Below are positions 52,436-60,215 of a DNA stretch of 64,000 bases, in pieces. Each line of letters opens with the position of its first letter. The stretch's first letter is position 1. The position numbers and the translations under genes were made by a program. Below the pieces are notes generated by a model, which worked only from the letters and a program-made list of their open reading frames with translations, made no database searches and had not been told where the DNA came from. The stretch is from JBEKOF01 sp049513975. GTDB lineage: Bacteria; Verrucomicrobiota; Verrucomicrobiia; Limisphaerales; Palsa-1400. The DNA is taken from contig JBEKVM010000011.1 in assembly GCA_049513975.1 (NCBI GenBank), positions 9,794 to 73,793 on the forward strand, written 5' to 3'.

Positions 52436-52891
52436 TCACTTCCGTTTGAGCCGGTGCATGGTGGCGCGCTTCAATTCGCGGTCCATTTCCCGCTCCTTGA
52501 TGTCGTCGCGCTTGTCAAATTCCACCTTCCCCTTGCCGACGCCCAAGGCCACTTTGACCTTGCCATTTTTCCAGTAAAGGGAAAGCGGCACCAGGGCATG
52601 GCCTTTGACCGCGGCCAGGGCGGAGAGCTTGCGAATTTCCGATTTGTGCAGGAGGAGCTTGCGGGGGGCTTTTGGCTCGTGGCCGAAGCGGTTGGCCGGG
52701 GTGTATTCGTCAATGTGGGCGTTATAGAGCCAGACCTCCTCCTTTTCCACCCGGGCAAAGGCGTCGCCAATTTGCGCTTTGCCGGCCCGCAGGGCCTTGA
52801 CCTCGGACCCATGCAGGACCAGGCCCGCCTCGTAGGTTTCTAAAATGTGATAATCGCGCCGGGCTTTGGAATTGTGCAAAATTTCGGCCAT
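52436..52891 (-). CDS. smpB: SsrA-binding protein SmpB
   Basis: 151 residues. It starts MAEILHNSKARRDYHILETY and shows the SmpB core (GLVLHGSEVKALRAGKAQIG, HEPKAPRKLLLHKSEIRKL) and a basic C-terminal tail (DIKEREMDRELKRATMHRLK) that mimics mRNA in the ribosome. It delivers tmRNA to stalled ribosomes. No tmRNA gene was found in the window. It follows rpoZ by 47 bases. Confidence 0.96.
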   Translation of the reverse strand: MAEILHNSKARRDYHILETYEAGLVLHGSEVKALRAGKAQIGDAFARVEKEEVWLYNAHIDEYTPANRFGHEPKAPRKLLLHKSEIRKLSALAAVKGHALVPLSLYWKNGKVKVALGVGKGKVEFDKRDDIKEREMDRELKRATMHRLKRK

Positions 52892-52938
52892 AACGGATAG
52901 CGGCCCTTCCGCCCGGAATGGGGCCGCCGGACCCGGCG

Positions 52939-53193
52939 TCAGGCGCGACGGCGTTTCTTGGGGGCGGGCTGCGCATCTTCTTCGGTCGCGCTGGATACTT
53001 CAAAATCCATTTTCCCCTCGATCAACTCCACCAGGGCAACGTCGGCGATGCCCATGCCGGGGGACTGCTCGATCAACGGCCGGCCACTGCTGCCGCCGCC
53101 GGTCAGTTGGCGGACGCGCCGGGAGATGATGTTCACCAAAACGTTGGGGTTTCCAACCTTGGCCATTGCTTGTTTGACGTATTCGCTGTTCAC
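52939..53193 (-). CDS. rpoZ: RNA polymerase omega subunit
   Basis: 84 residues. The omega pattern is VLVNIISRRVRQLTGG followed by DVALVELIEGKMDFE. It helps RNA polymerase assemble and in some bacteria binds ppGpp. The C-terminus is basic (PAPKKRRRA). In one transcription unit with smpB. Confidence 0.9.
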   Translation of the reverse strand: MNSEYVKQAMAKVGNPNVLVNIISRRVRQLTGGGSSGRPLIEQSPGMGIADVALVELIEGKMDFEVSSATEEDAQPAPKKRRRA

Positions 53194-53347
53194 GGGTCGT
53201 GCAAACTAACCGTTCTCCGCAGGAACGCAATGATAAAATCGCAAAATGCGGCGGAAATTCTGTTGTGGCAATGGATTCTTCTGTTAAAACCACTGGTCAT
53301 GTCCGCCGCCATCGCGCTATTCTAGCTCAACCGAAGGAAGCCTTGCC

Positions 53348-55450
53348 ATGAAACCATTGTTCCCCGCCAAATTCGCCTTCGCCATCGGCGCCCTCGCCGC
53401 CCTGATCTTCGCCGCCTGCCAGGCAACCAAAGAGCCGGCCACCATCGCCAACCCAAAGGCCTTCGCCCCAGCCTCCTCCCGGCCAACTGCCGACGCACCC
53501 ACAGCCATCCCATCCGTCTCATCCAACCTGCCCGCGCCCGCATCTCCCGCCGCCGCAGCTCCCGCCGCCGCAGTTCCAACAGCCCCTGTCACCCCCGCCC
53601 AAGAGCCTGCCAGCCCGGCGGCGGAAGCCACTCCGGCTGCGGGAGCGGCTGCCGAAGAGCGGGCCACCTCCAGCGATCCCATTGAGCGGATCAAGGAGGA
53701 GGGTTTGAACCATTCCCAAGCGATGGATACTTTGAGCTACCTGAGCGATGTCATCGGGCCGCGCCTGACCGGCTCGCCCAACCTCAAGCGCGCCAATCAG
53801 TGGACCAAAATGAAATTGGAAAGCTGGGGCTTGACCAACGCCCATTTGGAACCTTGGGGACCGTTCGGACGGGGCTGGGAGGCAAAACGGTTTTCCGCTC
53901 AAGTCATTGAGCCGCAGGCCTTTCCCATCATTGCTTATCCCCTGGCCTGGTCGCCCGGATATGACAAGCCGATGGAGGGGGATGCGGTTTTCATTGACTT
54001 GGCGCAGACCACTAATTTGGATCAATACAAGGGAAAACTCAAGGGCGCCATGGTCCTCGTCAGCCCCATGCGCACCAACCTCGCCGTGCCATTTCAACCT
54101 CTGGCAGTGCGGTTGGCGGACAGCAATCTGCTGGTGGCGGCAAACACTGTGGACGACCTGGGATTCTTCGGCATGGTGCAGTCGCGCGGCGGCGGGGGCG
54201 GAGGCCGCCGGGGCGGATTTGCATCGCAGCTCGGAGCAAACCGAATTTCGCCGGCACGATTGCTTTCGTTTTTGACTGAGGAAAAGGTGGGGGTCGTGTT
54301 GAGCGTCACCTCGCAGTTCGACAACGGGACGGTTTTGGTGCAGAGCGCCTCGGTTCCGGCGGGCACCAACGCCGGCGGCGGCGGCCGCGGAGGGAGCAGC
54401 CCGTATTCCACCAACGCCCCGGCCATGCCCCCGCAAATCGCCGTGGCGGTGGAGAGCTACAACCGGATCGTCCGCATGATCAAGGCGGGGGAGAAAGTGA
54501 AAATGCAGATTGACCTGGAGGTCAAGTTTCACAATGAGGATTTGATGGCTTACAACACCATCGCCGAAATTCCCGGCACCGATTTGAAGGACCAAATCGT
54601 CATGCTCGGCGGGCACATGGACTCGTGGCCGGCGGGAACAGGCGCCACGGATAACGGCGTCGGCGCGGCCGCCTGCATGGAAGCGGTGCGCATTATCCAG
54701 GCGGCCGGCTTGCATCCGCGCCGCACCATCCGCATCGCCCTTTGGACCGGGGAAGAAGAAGGCCTCCTCGGCTCCAGGGCTTATGTGACCCAACATTTCG
54801 GCTCGAATGCAGGAGGACGGGGCGGCGGCGCGGGGCGCGGTGGCCGCGGCGGCCGGGGAGGACGCGGTGGCGGCTTGAGTGCGCCGGGAACCAACGCCCC
54901 AACCGAATTGGCCGCAAACACCAACAACCCGCGCGTCGCCGGTTCCGTTGCCCCCATGGCTTTTCCAATCGATGCACAAACCACCAACAACCCGGCCGCG
55001 CAGAGTGGTGCTCTTGCCGGAGCCGGAGCCTCCACCAACGCGCCCGCCCGCAGAGGGTTCACTCCCGGCCCCGAATACGACAAACTCTCCGCCTACTTCA
55101 ACCTCGACAACGGCGGCGGGAAAATCCGGGGCATTTTCATGGAGCAAAACGAGGCTGTCCGCCCCATTTTCCGGCGCTGGATGGAACCGTTCCGCAGCCT
55201 GGGCGCGGAAACTCTCAGCATGTCGCGCACCGGTTCCACCGACCACGTTTCCTTCGACAGCATTGGCCTGCCCGGATTTCAGTTCCTCCAGGATCCGATG
55301 GATTACTTCACCCACACCCACCACACCAGTGAGGACGTGTTTGATCGCATCTCGGCCGAGGATCTCAAACAAGCGGCGACCGTCATGGCGGCCTTTGTCT
55401 ATGACGCGGCGATGATGGATGAAAAATTGCCGCGCAGCCCGCGCAATTAG
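53348..55450 (+). CDS. M28-family zinc aminopeptidase, predicted lipoprotein
   Basis: 700 residues. A lipoprotein signal ends in LIFAAC (Cys24), followed by an alanine/proline-rich linker to about residue 105. A protease-associated (PA) domain covers roughly 170-330. The M28 catalytic domain has zinc ligands His423 and Asp425 (GGHMDSW), Asp435 (TDNG), Glu469-470 (GEEEG), an aspartate in FNLDNGGG and a histidine near 660 (THTHHTSEDVFD). An inserted glycine/arginine-rich loop (about 485-512) and an Asn/Ala/Pro-rich stretch interrupt the catalytic domain. It probably trims amino acids from peptides outside the inner membrane. Twenty-four bases upstream of the M14 gene. Confidence 0.9.
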   Translation: MKPLFPAKFAFAIGALAALIFAACQATKEPATIANPKAFAPASSRPTADAPTAIPSVSSNLPAPASPAAAAPAAAVPTAPVTPAQEPASPAAEATPAAGAAAEERATSSDPIERIKEEGLNHSQAMDTLSYLSDVIGPRLTGSPNLKRANQWTKMKLESWGLTNAHLEPWGPFGRGWEAKRFSAQVIEPQAFPIIAYPLAWSPGYDKPMEGDAVFIDLAQTTNLDQYKGKLKGAMVLVSPMRTNLAVPFQPLAVRLADSNLLVAANTVDDLGFFGMVQSRGGGGGGRRGGFASQLGANRISPARLLSFLTEEKVGVVLSVTSQFDNGTVLVQSASVPAGTNAGGGGRGGSSPYSTNAPAMPPQIAVAVESYNRIVRMIKAGEKVKMQIDLEVKFHNEDLMAYNTIAEIPGTDLKDQIVMLGGHMDSWPAGTGATDNGVGAAACMEAVRIIQAAGLHPRRTIRIALWTGEEEGLLGSRAYVTQHFGSNAGGRGGGAGRGGRGGRGGRGGGLSAPGTNAPTELAANTNNPRVAGSVAPMAFPIDAQTTNNPAAQSGALAGAGASTNAPARRGFTPGPEYDKLSAYFNLDNGGGKIRGIFMEQNEAVRPIFRRWMEPFRSLGAETLSMSRTGSTDHVSFDSIGLPGFQFLQDPMDYFTHTHHTSEDVFDRISAEDLKQAATVMAAFVYDAAMMDEKLPRSPRN

Positions 55451-55474
55451 CCCGCGCGCCGCGGAAAGCGATGC

Positions 55475-57127
55475 ATGAAATCAGCCGCCCTGTTGTGCGC
55501 CTTGTCCTGCCTGGCCGCCCTGCCCTCCCCCGCGCCGGGCCAGACTAACGATGGCGCCTTGTTGTCCCGGGCCGAAGCCAGCAACTGCGAGGAGACCAGC
55601 CGCCATGAGGACGTGCTCCGTTTTTTCAACGAACTCCAGAAACGCAGCCCGCTCCTGCGCCAGCAAATATTCGGCCGCACCGAGGAAGGCCGCCCCATGC
55701 CGCTCATCATCCTGGGCGACCCGCCCGTCTCCCAGCCGCGCGAGGCGCGCGCTTCCGGCAAGCCGGTCATTTTCGTCATGGCCAACATCCACGCCGGCGA
55801 AGTGGAGGGCAAGGAAGCCGTGCAACATCTGGCGCGGCGCATTCTGACGGGCGGCCTTCATTCTCTGCTTGACAAACTCATCATTCTGATCGCTCCGGAT
55901 TACAACGCCGATGGCAATGAACAGATCAGCCCCACCCACCGCACCGCCCAAAACGGCCCCATCGGCGGCGTCGGCATCCGCGAGAACGCGATGGGCCTGG
56001 ACCTCAACCGCGATTATATAAAAATGGAAGCGCCGGAAACCCGCGCGTTGATCGGTCTGTTTAACACCTGGGACCCGGACCTGACGGTGGATCTTCACAC
56101 CACCGACGGTTCTTATCACGGCTACCATCTCACTTATTCCATCCCGCTCAACCCGACGGTGGACGCGCGCCTTCTCTCCTATTCCCGCGACATAATGATG
56201 GCCGCCCTGACCCAGGCCATGAGCCAGGACGGCTTTCGCACTTATTACTACGGCAATTTCTCCGGCCGCGCCCCCGGGCCGGGCGAACCGGAAACGCGCA
56301 CTTGGAACGCCTTCTCCCAGCAACCGCGCGTCGGCCAAAATTACCTCGGCTTCCGCAACCGCCTGACCATCCTTTCCGAAGCCTACAGCTACCTGGATTT
56401 CCACGATCGCATCCAAGTCACCGCCGTCTTCGTGGAAGAAATTCTCAAATACTCCGCCGCCCACGCCGATGAAATCCGCCAGGTCACGGCCCGCGCCGAC
56501 CGGGACACCGTCAGCAACGCGCGTTCCGCCAACCCGCCCCTAATCGGCGTGGAATACGAACCCAAGGCCCTGCCCGAAAAAGTTCCCTTGCTGGTCGGCC
56601 AGGTCACCAACGCCCTCAACCCGCGCTCCGTCCGGAACATGACCGTGGTCGTCAAAGACAAGTTCACCGCCGTGCCCATGCTGGATTACGAGCTCTTCGC
56701 CGCCACCCGCTCCGTTCCCCAAGGCCGCGCCTATCTTTTCCGCGCCGAAGACGGCCTGCGCGTGGTCACGGACAAACTCCTGGCCCACGGCATCGCCGTC
56801 GAGGAGTTGACCGCCCCGCTGGCCGTCGGCGTGGAAAATTTCACGATCACCAATGTCCACAAGAATCCTGTCATCTTTCAGCGCCATCACGAAGTCAAAC
56901 TCGCCGGCCAGTTCAAAACGGAAACCGTGACTTTCCCGGAAGGCTCCCGCCTGGTCCGCACTGACCAGCCCCTGGGCACCCTGGCCGCCTACTTGCTTGA
57001 ACCCGAAAGCGACGACGGCCTGGTGACCTGGAATTTCCTCGACGCTTATTTGGCCCCCGGCCAAGTCTATCCCATCTCCAAGCTGACGCAGGACGCCAAA
57101 ATCTCCAGCCGCCTCCTGAGCCAGTGA
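55475..57127 (+). CDS. secreted M14-family zinc carboxypeptidase
   Basis: 550 residues with a signal peptide (MKSAALLCALSCLAALPSPA). The zinc-binding triad is His106 and Glu109 (NIHAGEVEG) and His208 (VDLHTTDGSYH); the likely catalytic glutamate is in NRLTILSEAYSYLDF. A C-terminal beta-domain of about 200 residues follows. M14 enzymes remove C-terminal residues or act on modified peptides. The M28-M14 pair looks like a peptide-scavenging operon. Confidence 0.88.
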   Translation: MKSAALLCALSCLAALPSPAPGQTNDGALLSRAEASNCEETSRHEDVLRFFNELQKRSPLLRQQIFGRTEEGRPMPLIILGDPPVSQPREARASGKPVIFVMANIHAGEVEGKEAVQHLARRILTGGLHSLLDKLIILIAPDYNADGNEQISPTHRTAQNGPIGGVGIRENAMGLDLNRDYIKMEAPETRALIGLFNTWDPDLTVDLHTTDGSYHGYHLTYSIPLNPTVDARLLSYSRDIMMAALTQAMSQDGFRTYYYGNFSGRAPGPGEPETRTWNAFSQQPRVGQNYLGFRNRLTILSEAYSYLDFHDRIQVTAVFVEEILKYSAAHADEIRQVTARADRDTVSNARSANPPLIGVEYEPKALPEKVPLLVGQVTNALNPRSVRNMTVVVKDKFTAVPMLDYELFAATRSVPQGRAYLFRAEDGLRVVTDKLLAHGIAVEELTAPLAVGVENFTITNVHKNPVIFQRHHEVKLAGQFKTETVTFPEGSRLVRTDQPLGTLAAYLLEPESDDGLVTWNFLDAYLAPGQVYPISKLTQDAKISSRLLSQ

Positions 57128-57150
57128 TTTTTTCCCAAGCGTGGTGGGCC

Positions 57151-57252
57151 GGGTAGGGCGGGCAGTCCTCTGCCCGCCGTCGAGCATTGGCCGAGGAATC
57201 AATGTTGCGCTACCAGCGTCCGGCGGCCAGAGGACTGCCCGCCCTGCCACCC
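57151..57252. repeat. palindromic dispersed repeat, full copy
   Basis: AGGGCGGGCAGTCCTCTG (57155-57172) and its exact complement (57228-57245) face each other around a 55-base middle, with GGGT/ACCC outer ends. The left half recurs inside the P-type ATPase gene at 695-745. The form (two inverted arms, short middle, no gene) is REPIN- or MITE-like. Confidence 0.85.
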
Positions 57253-57310
57253 ATGACTGCCGCATTACGCGCGGCCTGCTTATGCTGGCGTTTGCCTTTA
57301 TCATTTGTAT

Positions 57311-57523
57311 ATGTTCACAGCGGTTTATCGAAAGTGCGGCAAGTGGTGGGCGGCATACGTGGAAGAGGTGCCTGGAGTCAACACTCAGGGCGCCACGCTC
57401 GCGGAGACGCGCGCCAACTTGAAAGAAGCGCTGGCCTTGATGTTGGAGACCAACCGCGAACTGGCCCGCGAACAAGAGCGGGACCCCGCCTGTATCCGCG
57501 AGTCGGTCAGCGTGGACGCGTGA
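57311..57523 (+). CDS. hicB: HicB-family antitoxin
   Basis: 70 residues. The HicB partial RNase H-like fold is recognisable: FTAVYRKCGKWWAAYVEEVP, GVNTQGATLAETRANLKEAL and ALMLETNRE. I use the ATG at 57311; an in-frame TTG at 57305 is the alternative. Its stop overlaps the GTG of a damaged hicA (GTGA at 57520-57523). In intact modules HicB blocks the HicA mRNA interferase; here the partner is probably dead. Confidence 0.82.
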   Translation: MFTAVYRKCGKWWAAYVEEVPGVNTQGATLAETRANLKEALALMLETNRELAREQERDPACIRESVSVDA

Positions 57524-57711
57524 AACGCCTCGAACTCGAACGGCATCTGCGGGAGCAAATGCCGTGTTTTGAAGCGCTTGAGGACAGCTTTGGTGACGTG
57601 ATCGGCGTACAGAGCCTGCAAGAGTTGAAACCTCGCCCAATCGCCTTTCACAGCCTGGGCACATGTTTCTGCTCATCTACGGCCTTCGACTCTGATTGCC
57701 GTACTTCTTGA
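57520..57711 (+). pseudogene. hicA: hicA remnant
   Basis: The first 13 codons (VKRLELERHLREQ) match the start of HicA toxins, but the following residues lack the GGxHxxW/Y pattern with the catalytic histidine. The frame runs on through unrelated sequence and ends antisense inside the 3' end of the gene at 57677-58294. A rearrangement breakpoint therefore lies at about 57560-57676. Confidence 0.65.
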
Positions 57712-58294
57712 TTTCTAGGATTCTCAAAAATCGCCGAAACGACCTTGAATTTGCCGCAATATTTAACGGGTCGGCTTTCGTCAAGATTCTCTCCGCGTCA
57801 TCAATTTTATCATAGCTCTTGTTTAAAGCCATTTTCGAAAGAAGCGCAGCCGCATCGACGTGATCCGCCTTGTCTGGCGTAATTCTTTCCAGGTCAGAGG
57901 CTGAAACGTTGAATCGCCCAGACATGCTTGCGATCGCGCTGGGGTCGCCCAGGACCCAGTTTTCGAACTTCCGCGTCTTCATCACGACCTTGTATTCGGA
58001 AATACTAAGTCCTTCGTAAGCTATCCGGAGTGCGTCTTCCAATAGGCGTGCCCAGGAACCAGGGCACGTGGCCCTGGTTTCGAAATCGATGAGAAAAACC
58101 GCTCGATCGACGCCCCTATTAGCAAGAATATGCACCCTGCCCTTCACAGACCGAACGATTTGGGCCACAGGAGCCAAAGGTTGCATATCGGCGTAAAGTG
58201 GGTCAAGTATTGCGCAAGGTGTGCTAAGTCGTCGAATTATCTTCGGGATGCAACGAAACTCAGCCTGCCCATCTACGATAAGACCTATTCTCAC
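57677..58294 (-). CDS. DUF4276/TOPRIM-like protein, partner of the upstream AAA ATPase
   Basis: 205 residues. MRIGLIVDGQAEFRCIPKII resembles the first acidic strand of TOPRIM-like DUF4276 proteins, RAVFLIDFETR gives the second acidic site, and KTRKFENWVLGDPSAIASM matches the FExWLLAD-type motif of that family. It starts with a GTG overlapping the ATPase stop by 4 bases, so the two are translationally coupled. ATPase plus TOPRIM-like pairs (OLD, PARIS, AbiL) are phage-defence systems in which the TOPRIM part cuts nucleic acid. The base composition is visibly lower in GC than in flanking genes. Confidence 0.75.
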   Translation of the reverse strand: MRIGLIVDGQAEFRCIPKIIRRLSTPCAILDPLYADMQPLAPVAQIVRSVKGRVHILANRGVDRAVFLIDFETRATCPGSWARLLEDALRIAYEGLSISEYKVVMKTRKFENWVLGDPSAIASMSGRFNVSASDLERITPDKADHVDAAALLSKMALNKSYDKIDDAERILTKADPLNIAANSRSFRRFLRILEIKKYGNQSRRP

Positions 58295-59658
58295 GGTTTT
58301 TCCTGCTCCCTGTCAGCATTAGCAGCCGATTTTGGAGGTATCGCCTCGGAAACCGTGCCGCTATCGATCAGTTCGAAGGTCGCAACTTCGCCCGACTCCC
58401 AAAGCGCGGTTATACTTGGGTCAAGTTCATTGAGTTTCTTGACGTGGGACTCGCCATCTGTGCGCCACATAACCCAGACCTTATCTGGCGTCACATGATC
58501 GATGATAACAGGCGAGTGAGTCGTAATTAGGATCTGTTGCGGTTTCATTCCTCCTGCGGTAGCCTCTGAGCAGGCGCTGAGGAGATTTCTAATCACCCAC
58601 GGATGAACCGAGTTCTCGAGTTCTTCGAGGACCAGCATCGTTCTGGTAGGATCGAAAATTGCGACTAAAAGACAGAGCGTCTGAATGGTACCGTCAGAAA
58701 TCTCCTCAACCGTCCACGGACGTCCAAATCCTTTCTCATGGAAAAAAAGGCCCAAGGTCCTGGAGGTAGTATAATTGACTTCTATTCGCTCAAGGGCTGG
58801 CAAAACTCGCCGCATAGTTTGGAGAATTCTTTGCCAAACCTCCGGGTTCTTCTTTTGAAAAAGGTCGACTACCGCCGGGAGATTCGCGCCAGTTCGATCT
58901 AATTCGGGTCTTGGGGTTGGCACACCAAAATCACGCGTTCGATCATGGCTGATTTGAAAGACACGGATGGCGGCCATTTCATTAACGCACTGCCGGTGAA
59001 GAGGAGAGAAACGCCCGATTTGCACCACGGCCAGATCCGTAGGAGAAACAAGCTCACCCATCCCAGTCGAATCTTGATCGAAGTCCGGAAACCTGATTAG
59101 GTAACGAAGCATGTCTGGCTCCTTGATCCAATCGAATGCGCGCATTGCCTCATCGTCGCGGATTATCTTATTGGTGATTTTTTGGTCGTCCCGGACGAGT
59201 TGTATTAGGTCCACATATTTAGATCCGCCACCAGCCATTTGGACAATCAGCAGTTCCCGCTCTACTTGGAATTCCGCACTAATCGCTGAACCTCTTGCGA
59301 CAAAGGAAAAAGAGTGCTGCAGCCGAATTGTCTTGTCTCTGATCAGAGCGGCAAGTCCGTGAGGCATCCAGTAAGGATCAAGAGCGAACTCCACAGTGAT
59401 ATCAACGGTCATGCTGGCCTTCGATCGGCTCGCTTTTCGATGTGCGATGTTCTCATAACCACCCTTACGGGCGACCGCAACCTCCAAGCCATGCCGATAA
59501 ACCTCGGAAATAAAATCAATGCATTCAGCTAAATTGCTTTTTCCTGAAGCATTGGCCCCGATCAGCACGGTGAGGTCTTTCGGCTCCAACACTACATCTC
59601 GCAGTGATTTGTAGTTTGCAATGGCAAGACGGCAGACGAACATGGCGGAGTATTGCAT
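58291..59658 (-). CDS. RecF/OLD-like AAA family ATPase, probable defence protein
   Basis: 455 residues. It opens like RecF/SMC-type ATPases (LAIANYKSLRDVVLEPKDLT), has Walker A GANASGKSN (34-42), an ABC-type signature (VEEISDGTIQTLCLLVAIF), Walker B with E in place of D (MLVLEELENSVHP, about 340) and a switch histidine (ITTHSPVIID). There is no TOPRIM domain of its own; the overlapping next gene seems to supply it. An alternative start is the ATG at 59643. Its GC content is visibly lower than that of surrounding genes, consistent with transfer. It starts 45 bases after the truncated HEPN gene. Confidence 0.85.
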   Translation of the reverse strand: MQYSAMFVCRLAIANYKSLRDVVLEPKDLTVLIGANASGKSNLAECIDFISEVYRHGLEVAVARKGGYENIAHRKASRSKASMTVDITVEFALDPYWMPHGLAALIRDKTIRLQHSFSFVARGSAISAEFQVERELLIVQMAGGGSKYVDLIQLVRDDQKITNKIIRDDEAMRAFDWIKEPDMLRYLIRFPDFDQDSTGMGELVSPTDLAVVQIGRFSPLHRQCVNEMAAIRVFQISHDRTRDFGVPTPRPELDRTGANLPAVVDLFQKKNPEVWQRILQTMRRVLPALERIEVNYTTSRTLGLFFHEKGFGRPWTVEEISDGTIQTLCLLVAIFDPTRTMLVLEELENSVHPWVIRNLLSACSEATAGGMKPQQILITTHSPVIIDHVTPDKVWVMWRTDGESHVKKLNELDPSITALWESGEVATFELIDSGTVSEAIPPKSAANADREQEKP

Positions 59659-59703
59659 GGGGCGCTCATAAATGCAACCATTTTGCGTCCGATCAAATGC
59701 GCG

Positions 59704-59844
59704 TCACGCCCCCCTACGATTCGCTCGGAATGCGGTGATACCTGGGCTATGCGCTGGTGGCTTGCTGCGCCGTCGCCCGAGCGAACTTGCGGCCAGAAAA
59801 TCCTCCTCCGCCTTCTTCACCCACTCACGCGTGCTGGCCTTCAT
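59704..59844 (-). pseudogene. truncated HEPN-domain toxin gene
   Basis: 46 codons. MKASTREWVKKAEEDFLAAS is the standard N-terminus of HEPN proteins paired with MNT nucleotidyltransferases, and the start overlaps the MNT stop by 20 bases as in intact modules. The frame ends before the RxxxxH catalytic motif and the rest of the fold (usual length 120-140 residues). Confidence 0.7.
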
Positions 59845-60151
59845 ACATTAGTTGGCCATGCCGCAGAATGTCGGCAATGAATCCATCGCCATGGTCCAGC
59901 AGGCGTGCCACCTGCTGGGGCGAACGCACAAGGACATCCATCGGAAAAGAAGCCCGCACCCGTTCTCGAATCGCCGCCGCCTGTCGCACATCGCGGCGGC
60001 CCCGCGGCAGCGCCATTACGACGAGGACATCCACATCGGAGTCTTCGTCCGGCGTGCCGTGCGCGTACGAACCGAATAGAAATATCTGATCCGGCCGGAA
60101 TTCGCGGCCCACGCGCCCGCACCAATTAACGATGTCTTGCCTTCGGATCAT
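59825..60151 (-). CDS. MNT-type nucleotidyltransferase (antitoxin-like)
   Basis: 108 residues. The minimal nucleotidyltransferase signature GSYAHGTPDEDSDVD (27-41) retains Asp39 and Asp41, and the third acid is in FPMDVLV. In MntA-HepT modules this enzyme AMPylates and silences the HEPN toxin. Here the HEPN gene downstream is truncated. The start at 60151 (MIRRQDIVNW) fits the family; the frame extends to 60202. Confidence 0.85.
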   Translation of the reverse strand: MIRRQDIVNWCGRVGREFRPDQIFLFGSYAHGTPDEDSDVDVLVVMALPRGRRDVRQAAAIRERVRASFPMDVLVRSPQQVARLLDHGDGFIADILRHGQLMYEGQHA

Positions 60152-60215
60152 AGAAATCAGTTCACGCGTCCTTAACCTAACCAACCGTCTCAATCCTGGC
60201 AACCATCACTTCAGG

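Noticed and set aside
53519..55372. 617-residue minus-strand frame
   Set aside because: Antisense to the M28 peptidase gene, with no motif.
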